Assembly: GCA_051654905.1 (NCBI GenBank)
Contig: JBOFYY010000132.1
Location: 131,178-195,177, forward strand
Direction of reading: 5' to 3'
Length of the DNA stretch: 64,000 bases
From: JBOFIQ01 sp051654905
GTDB taxonomy: Bacteria; Actinomycetota; Actinomycetes; Propionibacteriales; Propionibacteriaceae
The notes under the pieces are model-generated. The model was not told where the DNA came from. It ran no database searches and saw only the letters and a program-made list of their open reading frames with translations. This document shows positions 16,433 to 24,211 of this stretch, one piece after another. Both the position numbers and the translations under genes were made by a program. Every line of letters begins with the position of its first letter. Positions within the stretch are counted from its first letter, which is position 1.

Positions 16433-16603
16433 TTATCTTATATGTATATTACCATTTCTGTAGTAGTTTATTCCGGCTATTGTAACTAGTACTGTTATTA
16501 GTAGAATACCTCCCAGTGTGCGTTGGTGAAATGCGAAAACTAGGAATAATCCTACTATTCCTAGAATATATACCAAAATCTCTAGTAACTTGAGGTATTT
16601 CAT
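16433..16603 (-). CDS. Tiny two-helix membrane protein, copy 2 (possible immunity protein)
   Basis: 56 aa: MKYLKLLEILVYILGIVGLF, then LVFAFHQRTLGGILLITVLV, then TIAGINYYRNGNIHIR. Same layout as copy 1: short basic N-terminus, helix, FHQRTLGG loop, second helix, YY motif. AGGAG lies 11 nt upstream of the ATG at 16603. It follows the frameshifted secreted-protein gene after a hairpin. The DNA is markedly AT-rich compared with neighbours, suggesting acquisition. No family recognised. Neighbourhood suggests a protective or accessory role for the secreted protein, but nothing in the sequence proves it. Confidence 0.6.
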   Translation of the reverse strand: MKYLKLLEILVYILGIVGLFLVFAFHQRTLGGILLITVLVTIAGINYYRNGNIHIR

Positions 16604-16627
16604 ATCTGCTGCAACTCCTGGGTAGGT

Positions 16628-16668
16628 TTAGGGGGTGACGGTATGTGGAATATAGCGTCACCCCCTAA
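16628..16668 (-). terminator. Hairpin between secreted-protein gene and membrane-protein copy 2
   Basis: 13-bp stem TTAGGGGGTGACG/CGTCACCCCCTAA with a 15-nt loop, directly after the stop codon at 16674. With no T-run it may act as a partial terminator, setting the ratio of the two products. Confidence 0.6.
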
Positions 16669-16673
16669 GATTA

Positions 16674-17259
16674 TTACTCGAAACATTCGCTGTAAACGAC
16701 TCCTAAGCTGAACACTGATATCAATGCTTCTATCGCTTCAGGTCCTGCATCTCTGGCTGCTACCTGCACGCCTTCTGTGACAGCTGCTTTCCACGCTTTT
16801 CCTGCTGCTCTTGCATTCTTGTAGACGTGCATGAAACTTTTTACAAAAGTGGTTGCGCCGCCTGCTGCTTGTAGCGCTTTCTTTATTTTAAGAACTTTGA
16901 ATGCTGGAAAGTTCAGTACAATTGCTAGCCCTATTGCGCTTGCGCATCCTATCACTTCTCCAGCTGGTGAGATCTCGGGCGAAGAAAATATGTCTTTATA
17001 ATTTCCTAGCTTAGAGGAGAGCCATATCTGTGTTGCTTCATCTCCTTGGTCTAATATTTCGTCAGGGATTTGTTTTATGGCTTGCAAAATTTTGAAAAGA
17101 TGTTCTGTATTAATTTCGTTATTCTCGTAAGTAAAACTATCAGAAACTATTGTTAATAATTCTGGTTGGGGAGGGGCAGCTGACGCCTGGGCTGTTCCGG
17201 ATATAGATATGCCAATTGCTGTTACTAGCGCCAGAACACTATTTTTTTAAGCTTCTCAT
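16674..17259 (-). pseudogene. Secreted Ala/Gly-rich protein of unknown function, frameshifted at an A-tract (possible bacteriocin-like)
   Basis: The ATG at 17259 has GAGGAG 7 nt upstream but meets TAG after ATG AGA AGC TTA AAA AAA. Removing one A from the 7-A run (17242-17248) opens a 194-aa protein with a clear Sec signal peptide: MRSLKNSVLALVTAIGIS, then ISGTAQASA before a cut at AP. The mature part has an acidic segment, then a hydrophobic stretch GCASAIGLAIVLNFPAFKVL, a Lys/Ala/Gly-rich middle, and two cysteines (GCASA and YSECFE) that could form a disulfide. The frame after the run stays open for over 180 codons, so the lesion is recent, reversible or a sequencing error. No family recognised. 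A bacteriocin role is suggested only by secretion, composition and the adjacent tiny membrane proteins. Confidence 0.6.
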
Positions 17260-17295
17260 TTGAAGCTCCTCTCTTCGTTGAGTAATTATTTGTAT

Positions 17296-17325
17296 AGTAT
17301 TCAAGTTTGCAAGTAGCGGTGTCAA
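17296..17325 (-). promoter_or_regulatory. Promoter of the secreted-protein gene
   Basis: Perfect -35 TTGACA (17325-17320), 18-nt spacer and -10 AATACT (17301-17296), ending 36 bp before the ATG. It is the best match to a housekeeping promoter noticed in the window. Confidence 0.6.
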
Positions 17326-17343
17326 TAGGTTTAGTAGATATTT

Positions 17344-19134
17344 TTATAGCTCGGTAAGTTCTGCCAGCTCAATCCATTCGCTTTCACGTAAAGCTTGTTC
17401 GGCTTGTGTGTTACGTAGTTGCTCTTCTAAAGTAGCAAGTTTCGCGTAGTCAGTAGCGGCAGTAGCCATACGATTATGGATATCAGCGATTTTCGTAGCG
17501 AGTTTAGCTAGCTGTGACTCCAGCCTAGCAAGATCCTTCTTTGCCTGACGTAGTTCGGCGGCACTAGGACCATCAGCGACAGTAGCAGCTGCTGGGCTAC
17601 CAGATGTGACAGTACTTGTAGTGCGAGAATTGCGACGATGGTCAAGATATTGATCGACCCCACCTGGCAATAATACGCATCGACCGTCTCCCATTAACGC
17701 ATAAGTCCAGTCAGTTACCCGCTCTAGGAAATAACGATCGTGCGAGACGACGATAAGAGTTCCCGGCCAAGTATCAAGATAGTCCTCAACTACTGTGAGG
17801 GTATCAATATCAAGATCATTAGTGGGCTCGTCAAGCAACAGCACATTAGGCTCTGACATTAGCAGCCGCAAAAACTGCAATCGCCGACGCTCGCCACCAG
17901 ATAACTCTCCGATACGAGCGGTGAGCCGGTCGCCAGTAAAACCAAAATCGCCAAGCAGGCTAGAAGCAGTAGCGTCGCGTCCAGTAGCCAATTTAGTTTC
18001 TCGTTTTAGGCTTTCGACGCTATCAAGAACTCTCTCAGCAGGGTCAAGCTCAGCAATAGCCTGCGATAGATGCGCTACCCGTAAAGTTTTTCCGCACTTA
18101 ACTTTCCCCTGAGAAGGCGCTAAGTCACCGGTAAGAAGTCTCAGGAGCGTAGTCTTTCCAGCACCATTAACTCCTATTAAACCAATCCGATCACCTGGAC
18201 CAATTGACCATGTTAGATCATCAAATAGAACTCGCTCGCCAAGGGTGACATCAACATGATTGATATCAAAAACATCTTTACCAAGCCGGGCAGTAGCAAA
18301 TTTTTGTAACTCTAATTTGTCGCGAGGATCAGGCACATCTGCAATAAGTTCATTAGCTGCATCAATGCGGAACTTAGGTTTACTAGTTCGAGCCGGAGCG
18401 CCACGACGTAGCCAAGCGAGCTCTTTACGAGCAAGGTTTTGCCGCTTTGCTTCAGTGACTGCAGCCATCCGCTGACGCTCTACTCGCGCTAACACATAGG
18501 CGGCATAACCACCATCGTAAGTGTCAATAGTCCCATCATGAACTTCCCAAATCCGGGTACAGATAGCGTCAAGGAACCATCTATCGTGAGAAACCACCAA
18601 CATGGCAGTACCGCGAGCTTGCAGCGCATTTAGATGATCGGCAAGCCAAGTTACCGCCTCAACATCAAGATGGTTAGTAGGCTCATCTAGAACCAGCAAA
18701 TCATGACCACTCAACATTAACGCCACCAACGCAGTACGACGTCGCTCGCCGCCAGACATTTTGGCAATAGGGGCATCTAAATCAAGATCAGCCAGTAAAT
18801 CAGTGACGATTCCACGAGTCGTAGCATCAGCAGCCCAGACATGGTCTGGTTCACCATTGACGATCACATCGCGGACGGTAGCTTCGGGGGCGAAATCATC
18901 TAGCTGCGTTAGATAGCCGATAGATACTCGCCCAGTATGAGTGACTCGACCGCTATCAGGAGTTAAGTCGCCAGTTAGGATCCGCAGCAAGGTAGTTTTT
19001 CCGTCGCCATTGCGGCCTACAACCCCAATAACATCCCCAGATCCCAGCCCGATTGTGATGTCATCGATGATGGTTCGGGTACCGAAAGCATGACTGACAT
19101 GTTCGATGTTGATGAGGTTTTCGCTGCGAGCCAT
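17344..19134 (-). CDS. ABC-F family ATP-binding protein (Uup-like)
   Basis: 596 aa from ATG 19134; a GTG two codons earlier is also possible. Two ATPase domains without membrane segments: Walker A GRNGDGKTTLL and GVNGAGKTTLL, signatures LSGGERRRT(A) and LSGGERRRLQ, Walker B with DEPTNHLD and DEPTNDLD. A long basic interdomain linker (ARKELAWLRRGAPARTSKPK) and a C-terminal coiled coil of about 75 residues (AELRQAKKDLARLESQLAKL) resemble Uup. ABC-F proteins act on the ribosome, relieving stalled translation or displacing antibiotics, or in the Uup case help DNA or ribosome homeostasis. A TAGACT box 8 nt upstream of the ATG suggests a leaderless message. A fragment of its 3' end is duplicated at 16311-16347. 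Confidence 0.9.
   Translation of the reverse strand: MARSENLINIEHVSHAFGTRTIIDDITIGLGSGDVIGVVGRNGDGKTTLLRILTGDLTPDSGRVTHTGRVSIGYLTQLDDFAPEATVRDVIVNGEPDHVWAADATTRGIVTDLLADLDLDAPIAKMSGGERRRTALVALMLSGHDLLVLDEPTNHLDVEAVTWLADHLNALQARGTAMLVVSHDRWFLDAICTRIWEVHDGTIDTYDGGYAAYVLARVERQRMAAVTEAKRQNLARKELAWLRRGAPARTSKPKFRIDAANELIADVPDPRDKLELQKFATARLGKDVFDINHVDVTLGERVLFDDLTWSIGPGDRIGLIGVNGAGKTTLLRLLTGDLAPSQGKVKCGKTLRVAHLSQAIAELDPAERVLDSVESLKRETKLATGRDATASSLLGDFGFTGDRLTARIGELSGGERRRLQFLRLLMSEPNVLLLDEPTNDLDIDTLTVVEDYLDTWPGTLIVVSHDRYFLERVTDWTYALMGDGRCVLLPGGVDQYLDHRRNSRTTSTVTSGSPAAATVADGPSAAELRQAKKDLARLESQLAKLATKIADIHNRMATAATDYAKLATLEEQLRNTQAEQALRESEWIELAELTEL
17348..17384 (-). repeat. Parent copy of the duplicated ABC-F tail fragment
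   Basis: Last coding bases of the ABC-F gene; the partner at 16311-16347 matches 34 of 37 positions, all differences being C/T. Confidence 0.75.
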
Positions 19135-19161
19135 AGTCACTAAGTCTAGCTTGAATACGGC

Positions 19162-19197
19162 AACTGCCCGACCCCTTAAGAAAAGGATCGGGCAGTT
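19162..19197 (-). terminator. Terminator after the DUF4191 gene
   Basis: 10-bp perfect stem AACTGCCCGA/TCGGGCAGTT with a 16-nt loop, between the DUF4191 stop and the ABC-F start. It separates the ABC-F gene from the lipA transcript. Confidence 0.65.
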
Positions 19198-19209
19198 AGG
19201 TAATTAGAT

Positions 19210-19989
19210 TTAACGTCCGCGCATTGAAGATCTAGAGCCGCGGGTAGCCATCGGGCCTTGAGGGATAGGCATACGACGTGTGCCATCTAACGCACGTAGT
19301 CGTTTAGCTGCCTCTTCGATCTTGGCTTTGTCTAGCGTCTTAGGCTGCTTAGTTAGCCACTTAGTTAGACCTTGGAGGGACACCTGATTAGCGCCATTCC
19401 CCAACATGACAGTACGAGCTTCGATGCCGTAAAGAACAGCATTGTGTCGCTTAACTTCTTGGGTAAGAAGCTGACGCACCCGACCAGGTTCTCCCTCGCC
19501 AATCAAGAAAAGCCCACCTGGCCCGATAGCGCGATGAACCACATCCTGCTGGCGGGTAAAGGCAATAACTGGAGTATGGGTCCACTCTTTAGGCAACATA
19601 CCTAGCGCGACCTCGCCAGAACCAGCTTGTCCTTCATACTGCGACAGTGCCGCTTGTTTACCACGACGAGCCAGCAACCATTGAGCCAAAATTGCTCCAA
19701 TAAGAAGCCCCAAGATTGATAGCAACAAAACATTCCACCAGCGGAAACCGATGGTGAACATCAGAATTAGTCCAGTGATAAGAATTAGCAGAAATGGTCC
19801 CAGAAAAGCTGCAAAAAGAAGAATGCCAAACTTGGGATCCTGCTTAGTGGTCATCTTGTAGAGTTCGCGAATGGCGCGCATTGTGCCCCAATCTCGCGGG
19901 TCGCTTGAGTTCTTCTTGCGATCCTTCTCTGCTTTAACAGCGGCCTTCTGCTTAGCCTCAAGGGCTTTAGCGGCCTCAGTTTTAGCCAT
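19210..19989 (-). CDS. DUF4191 integral membrane protein
   Basis: 259 aa, homologue of M. tuberculosis Rv2219. A charged N-terminus (KTEAAKALEAKQKAAVKAEK) is followed by two membrane helices (FGILLFAAFLGPFLLILITG and FRWWNVLLLSILGLLIGAIL, ~residues 53-110), then a soluble domain with VVHRAIGPGGLFLIGEGEPG and a basic C-terminus. The start overlaps the end of lipA by 8 bp, so the two are translationally coupled. The lipA-DUF4191-glnA order is conserved in mycobacteria. Function is unknown; linkage suggests a role tied to lipoylation or the envelope, without direct evidence. Confidence 0.88.
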   Translation of the reverse strand: MAKTEAAKALEAKQKAAVKAEKDRKKNSSDPRDWGTMRAIRELYKMTTKQDPKFGILLFAAFLGPFLLILITGLILMFTIGFRWWNVLLLSILGLLIGAILAQWLLARRGKQAALSQYEGQAGSGEVALGMLPKEWTHTPVIAFTRQQDVVHRAIGPGGLFLIGEGEPGRVRQLLTQEVKRHNAVLYGIEARTVMLGNGANQVSLQGLTKWLTKQPKTLDKAKIEEAAKRLRALDGTRRMPIPQGPMATRGSRSSMRGR

Positions 19990-20926
19990 GGGTTACTCCC
20001 TGCTTGTTGCGATTCTCTAAGGCTTGACGATACAACCGACCTGCTCGATATGAAGAACGAACAGTAGGTCCAGACATCACACCAGAATAGCCAATCTGTG
20101 TCGCTTGCTCAGCGAACATATCAAATTCTTCTGGAGTGACCCAACGATCAATTGGTAGCAAAGTCACGTTGGGACGTAGGTACTGAGTGATAGTAATAAG
20201 CTCTGCGCCAGCATCGAAGAGCTCTTTCAGTGCCTGAGTTACTTCCTCATTAGTCTCGCCCATACCTAAAATAAGGTTAGATTTTGTGACCATACCGGCA
20301 GCGCGCGACTGAGTAAGAACATTTAGCGAACGCTCATACCGGAACCCGGGACGAATTCGCTTAAAAATCCGGGGGACGGTTTCGACGTTGTGAGCAAAAA
20401 CTTCAGGTTTTTGATCAAAAAGCTGTTGCAGTAGTTCTGGTTCAGCATTGAAATCTGGGGCAAGCATTTCGACGCCAACCCCAGGGTTTATGTCATGGAT
20501 TTGCTTAATGGTTTCGGCGTAAAGCCAAGCGCCACCGTCGTCGAGATCATCGCGGCATACCCCAGTAACAGTGGCGTATTTGAGGCCCATTTTCTTAACT
20601 GATTCAGCAACGCGTAGTGGTTCTTCGCGGTCGTAGTTGGTGGGTTTCTTGCTTTCGATCTGGCAAAAATCACAGCGTCGAGTACAAGAATCTCCACCAA
20701 TAAGGAAGGTGGCTTCACGGTCTTGCCAACACTCAAACATGTTGGGGCAATTAGCCTCTTTACACACCGTATGTAGATCTTGGTCGCGTACGATGCCCTG
20801 AATTTCACGAAAATCGGGGCCCATAACCGGTTTACGGCGAATCCACGACGGCTTTCGTTCAATAGGGGTCTGCGAGTTGCGCACCTCAACCTTAAGGAGT
20901 CGGCGGCCTTCCGGAGAAACAGTCAC
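19982..20926 (-). CDS. lipA: Lipoyl synthase
   Basis: 314 aa radical-SAM enzyme inserting two sulfurs into protein-bound octanoyl groups. The auxiliary cluster motif CKEANCPNMFECW and the radical-SAM motif CTRRCDFC are intact, followed by ATVTGVCRDDLDDGGA, HNVETVPRIFKRIRPGFRY and SNLILGMGETNEE. The auxiliary cluster's C-terminal Ser is in VRSSYRAG. The GTG start lies 6 nt after a TAGACT box with no ribosome binding site, so it is probably leaderless. Target in this window: the two lipoyl domains of DlaT, with lipB supplying the octanoyl groups. Confidence 0.97.
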   Translation of the reverse strand: MTVSPEGRRLLKVEVRNSQTPIERKPSWIRRKPVMGPDFREIQGIVRDQDLHTVCKEANCPNMFECWQDREATFLIGGDSCTRRCDFCQIESKKPTNYDREEPLRVAESVKKMGLKYATVTGVCRDDLDDGGAWLYAETIKQIHDINPGVGVEMLAPDFNAEPELLQQLFDQKPEVFAHNVETVPRIFKRIRPGFRYERSLNVLTQSRAAGMVTKSNLILGMGETNEEVTQALKELFDAGAELITITQYLRPNVTLLPIDRWVTPEEFDMFAEQATQIGYSGVMSGPTVRSSYRAGRLYRQALENRNKQGVTHG

Positions 20927-20932
20927 TTACCT

Positions 20933-20938
20933 AGTCTA
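20933..20938 (-). promoter_or_regulatory. -10 element of a probable leaderless lipA transcript
   Basis: TAGACT on the reverse strand, 6 nt before the GTG at 20926; no Shine-Dalgarno sequence. Confidence 0.5.
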
Positions 20939-20964
20939 AGTGACATGACTGTAAAGATAAGAAT

Positions 20965-21000
20965 GCAGGGTGGTAAGAGCCATGCTCTAAACCACCCTGC
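20965..21000 (-). terminator. Terminator after mutA-mutB-meaB
   Basis: 10-bp perfect stem GCAGGGTGGT/ACCACCCTGC with a 16-nt loop, 20 bp past the meaB stop codon and upstream of the lipA promoter. Confidence 0.75.
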
Positions 21001-21019
21001 AAGTTCTTTTTCAAACTTT

Positions 21020-22018
21020 TTAGGTACCAATAATTCCGTTACGCCAAGCGGTCATAACATCTTCGGCAGCCTCTAAAGCCGATATTTTTCCAGCAGCAAC
21101 ATCAGCTTCCATCTGGTTACGAATAGCTGTGACTGGAGCGCTATCGTCGAGGGTAGCAAGAACTTCGCTAGTCACCATATTCCACAGCCAAGAAACCTGC
21201 TGTTGATTACGTCGCTCAGTTAAAGTTCCAGACTCTTCCAGATATGCGCGATGGTCTAATACGGCTTGCCATACCTGATCTAGTCCCATACCGGTATAAG
21301 CCGAACAGGGGATAACTGGGGGGCGACGATTAGCATCACTTGCCACCAGCTTCATCGCGATAGATAGTTCGCGTGCAGAAACTCGAGCTTCGCCCTCGTT
21401 ATCGCCGTCGGCTTTATTGACAGCAACTACATCAACCATCTCAAGGATGCCCTTTTTGATGCCTTGTAACTGGTCACCAGAACGTGACAGCGCCAACATC
21501 AAGAAAGTATCGACCATTCCTGCAACGGCAATTTCTGATTGCCCTACGCCAACGGTCTCTACTAGAACAACCCCGTATCCAGCAGCTTCCATTACGGTCA
21601 TGGCTTCTCTGGTTGCTCGTGCAACACCACCTAGATGACCACCAGAAGGTGAAGGGCGAACATAGGCATTCGGATTAGTTCCTAGAACTCCCATTCGGGT
21701 ACGGTCGCCAAGAATTGATCCACCAGTTTTCGCTGAAGAAGGATCAATAGCCAATACCGCTACCTTATGCCCATGTTCTTCAATGAGCTTGGTTCCCATA
21801 GCGTTGATAAATGTAGATTTACCAGCACCTGGAACCCCGGTGATACCAACCCGGATAGAGGTAGTTGAGTCTTGGCTTAACTCGGTAAGAAGATCGCGAG
21901 CTTGCGCGCGATGATCTGGCCGCGATGATTCGACGAGCGTGATGGCCCGGGCGATGTGAGGGCGAGAACTCTCACGCACCGCCCGAGCCAACTCGTCGAT
22001 GTTATACAGATCAGGCAC
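21020..22018 (-). CDS. meaB: Methylmalonyl-CoA mutase-associated GTPase MeaB
   Basis: 332 aa G3E-family GTPase that gates cobalamin loading and protects MutAB from inactivation. Walker A is GVPGAGKSTF (~residues 62-71), Walker B region VVLVETVGVGQSE, and the guanine-recognition motif NKADGDN. ILGDRTRMGVLGTNPNAYVR is typical of the family. Its start overlaps the mutB stop by 8 bp, so mutA-mutB-meaB form one operon. Confidence 0.95.
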   Translation of the reverse strand: MPDLYNIDELARAVRESSRPHIARAITLVESSRPDHRAQARDLLTELSQDSTTSIRVGITGVPGAGKSTFINAMGTKLIEEHGHKVAVLAIDPSSAKTGGSILGDRTRMGVLGTNPNAYVRPSPSGGHLGGVARATREAMTVMEAAGYGVVLVETVGVGQSEIAVAGMVDTFLMLALSRSGDQLQGIKKGILEMVDVVAVNKADGDNEGEARVSARELSIAMKLVASDANRRPPVIPCSAYTGMGLDQVWQAVLDHRAYLEESGTLTERRNQQQVSWLWNMVTSEVLATLDDSAPVTAIRNQMEADVAAGKISALEAAEDVMTAWRNGIIGT

Positions 22019-24209
22019 TTGCCTTCTCCAGGCGAGCGTTCAGCTTGGTAAGCATGTCCGCAGCGCACTCAGGGATGACTGACCCAGGCGGGTAAATTGC
22101 GTCAGCTCCGTTAGCGTAAAGCTCTTCGAAGTCCTGTTCTGGAATAACGCCACCTACCACGATCATGATGTCGGGGCGACCCATCTTGTCTAGTTCCGCA
22201 CGAAGTGCTGGCACCAAAGTGAGGTGACCGGCAGCTAGCGAAGAAGCGCCCACGATATGAACGTCAGCTTCGATTGCCTGAGCAGCAACTTCTTCTGGAG
22301 TCTGGAACAACGGGCCGACATCGACGTCCATGCCGAGATCAGCATAGGCAGTCGAAACAACCTTCTGTCCGCGGTCATGTCCATCTTGACCCATCTTGGC
22401 AACAAGAATACGAGGACGGCGACCTTCTTGCTTTTCGAAGTCCTCAACCATGCCCCGAACTTGCTGGGTGATAGGCGTATTGCCAGTTTCCTTGCTGTAC
22501 ACACCTGAGATTGTACGGATCTGTGCTTGGTAACGTCCAAAGACCTCTTCCAAAGCAGCAGAGATCTCGCCAACAGTTGCCATATGACGAGCCGCATCAA
22601 TCGACAACTTCAGCAAGTTGCGATCTGGATCGGTGGGATCAGGATTCTTTGCAGCCCAAGTCAGCTGCTTCAAAGCCTCATCAACTTTGGTCTGATCACG
22701 CATACCGCGAAGTTTCTCCAACTTAGCGATCTGAGCAGCGCGTACTGAGGCGTTATCAACCTTGAGGATTTCGATGGGGTTATCATCATTTTCCAGCAAG
22801 TACTTGTTGACGCCGATAACTGGCTGACGGCCAGAGTCGATACGTGCCTGAGTACGAGCAGCTGCCTCTTCGATACGCATCTTGGGGATGCCAGCTTCGA
22901 TGGCCTTTGCCATACCGCCAGCTTCCTCAACCTCTTGGATGAGAGCCCAAGCGCGCTTAGCAATATCGTTAGTGAGCTTCTCGACGTATGCTGAACCGGC
23001 CCAAGGATCAATTGACTTGGTGGTCAATGACTCTTGCTGCAAGAACAACTGAGTGTTACGAGCAATACGAGCTGAGAAGTCGGTAGGCAACGCGATTGCT
23101 TCGTCTAGTGCATTGGTGTGCAAGGACTGTGTATGGCCCTGAGTAGCCCCCATTGCCTCGATGCAGGTACGTACCACGTTGTTGTAGACGTCCTGAGCGG
23201 TCAGTGACCAGCCAGAAGTCTGCGAGTGAGTACGTAGCGACATTGACTTGGGGTTCTTCGGATCGAAGTCACGAACCAAACGTGCCCACAGCAAACGAGC
23301 TGCGCGCATCTTGGCAACTTCCATGAAGAAGTTAGTGCCAATAGCCCAGAAGAAGGACAAGCGAGGTGCGAAAGCATCAACGTTCAAACCTACGGACTCA
23401 CCGGCGCGAATGTATTCCACACCATCAGCCAAGGTGTAAGCCATCTCGATGTCGGCAGTAGCGCCAGCTTCCTGCATATGGTAGCCAGAAATTGAGATGG
23501 AGTTGAACTTCGGCATATTTGCGCTGGTAAAGGCAAAAATGTCAGAAATAATGCGCATCGACGGAGCTGGCGGGTACACGTAAGTGTTACGCACCATGAA
23601 CTCTTTGAGAATGTCATTCTGGATAGTGCCAGCGAGTTGCTCGGGCTTGACGCCTTGCTCCTCGGCTGCCACGACGTAAAGGGCAAGAATCGGAAGAACC
23701 GCGCCATTCATCGTCATAGATACCGACATCTGATCTAGCGGAATCTTGTCGAAAAGCTGACGCATATCCAAGATCGAGTCCACCGCTACGCCAGCCATAC
23801 CGACGTCACCGGTCACGCGGGGGTGATCAGAGTCGTAGCCACGGTGAGTAGCAAGGTCGAATGCGATCGATAGACCTTTCTGTCCAGCAGCAAGGTTGCG
23901 ACGGTAGAAAGCGTTGGACTCTTCAGCTGTCGAGAAACCTGCGTACTGGCGAACGGTCCAAGGCTGCTGCACATACATGGTGGCGTAGGGGCCACGCATG
24001 AACGGTGCAATGCCCGGACGGGTGTTCAAGAAATCCAGACCCTCTAGATCACCATCGGTGTAGAGAGTGGGGACGAGAACATGTTCAGGAGTGTTCCAGC
24101 CTGCGCTGTACTCAGACTTGGTATCAAGGTGAGCTTCGTAGGTGCTTGCTGCATCAGCAGGGATGTCAGCGGAAAACTCAATTGATGTGTAATCAGGAAT
24201 TGTAGTCAT
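22011..24209 (-). CDS. mutB: Methylmalonyl-CoA mutase large subunit
   Basis: 732 aa. The N-terminal TIM barrel binds substrate (RGPYATMYVQQPWTVRQYAG, HTQSLHTNALDEAIALPTDF). The C-terminal cobalamin-binding domain (last ~135 aa) has DGHDRG, whose His replaces the dimethylbenzimidazole ligand, plus ASSLAAGH and VGGVIPEQD. It interconverts methylmalonyl-CoA and succinyl-CoA using adenosylcobalamin, linking propionate or odd-chain catabolism with the TCA cycle. GGAGG precedes the ATG, 2 bp after the mutA stop. The BluB-CobT fusion at 6.3 kb would supply part of its cofactor. Confidence 0.97.
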   Translation of the reverse strand: MTTIPDYTSIEFSADIPADAASTYEAHLDTKSEYSAGWNTPEHVLVPTLYTDGDLEGLDFLNTRPGIAPFMRGPYATMYVQQPWTVRQYAGFSTAEESNAFYRRNLAAGQKGLSIAFDLATHRGYDSDHPRVTGDVGMAGVAVDSILDMRQLFDKIPLDQMSVSMTMNGAVLPILALYVVAAEEQGVKPEQLAGTIQNDILKEFMVRNTYVYPPAPSMRIISDIFAFTSANMPKFNSISISGYHMQEAGATADIEMAYTLADGVEYIRAGESVGLNVDAFAPRLSFFWAIGTNFFMEVAKMRAARLLWARLVRDFDPKNPKSMSLRTHSQTSGWSLTAQDVYNNVVRTCIEAMGATQGHTQSLHTNALDEAIALPTDFSARIARNTQLFLQQESLTTKSIDPWAGSAYVEKLTNDIAKRAWALIQEVEEAGGMAKAIEAGIPKMRIEEAAARTQARIDSGRQPVIGVNKYLLENDDNPIEILKVDNASVRAAQIAKLEKLRGMRDQTKVDEALKQLTWAAKNPDPTDPDRNLLKLSIDAARHMATVGEISAALEEVFGRYQAQIRTISGVYSKETGNTPITQQVRGMVEDFEKQEGRRPRILVAKMGQDGHDRGQKVVSTAYADLGMDVDVGPLFQTPEEVAAQAIEADVHIVGASSLAAGHLTLVPALRAELDKMGRPDIMIVVGGVIPEQDFEELYANGADAIYPPGSVIPECAADMLTKLNARLEKASA

Positions 24210-24211
24210 GC

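Noticed and set aside
16449..16661. Reverse-strand 70-codon frame
   Set aside because: Out of frame with the 56-aa membrane protein, which has a paralogue and a ribosome binding site; this frame has neither.
17239..17259. Programmed -1 frameshift at the A7 run
   Set aside because: The required shift is +1 (one A fewer), not -1, so a slippery-heptamer mechanism does not restore the frame.
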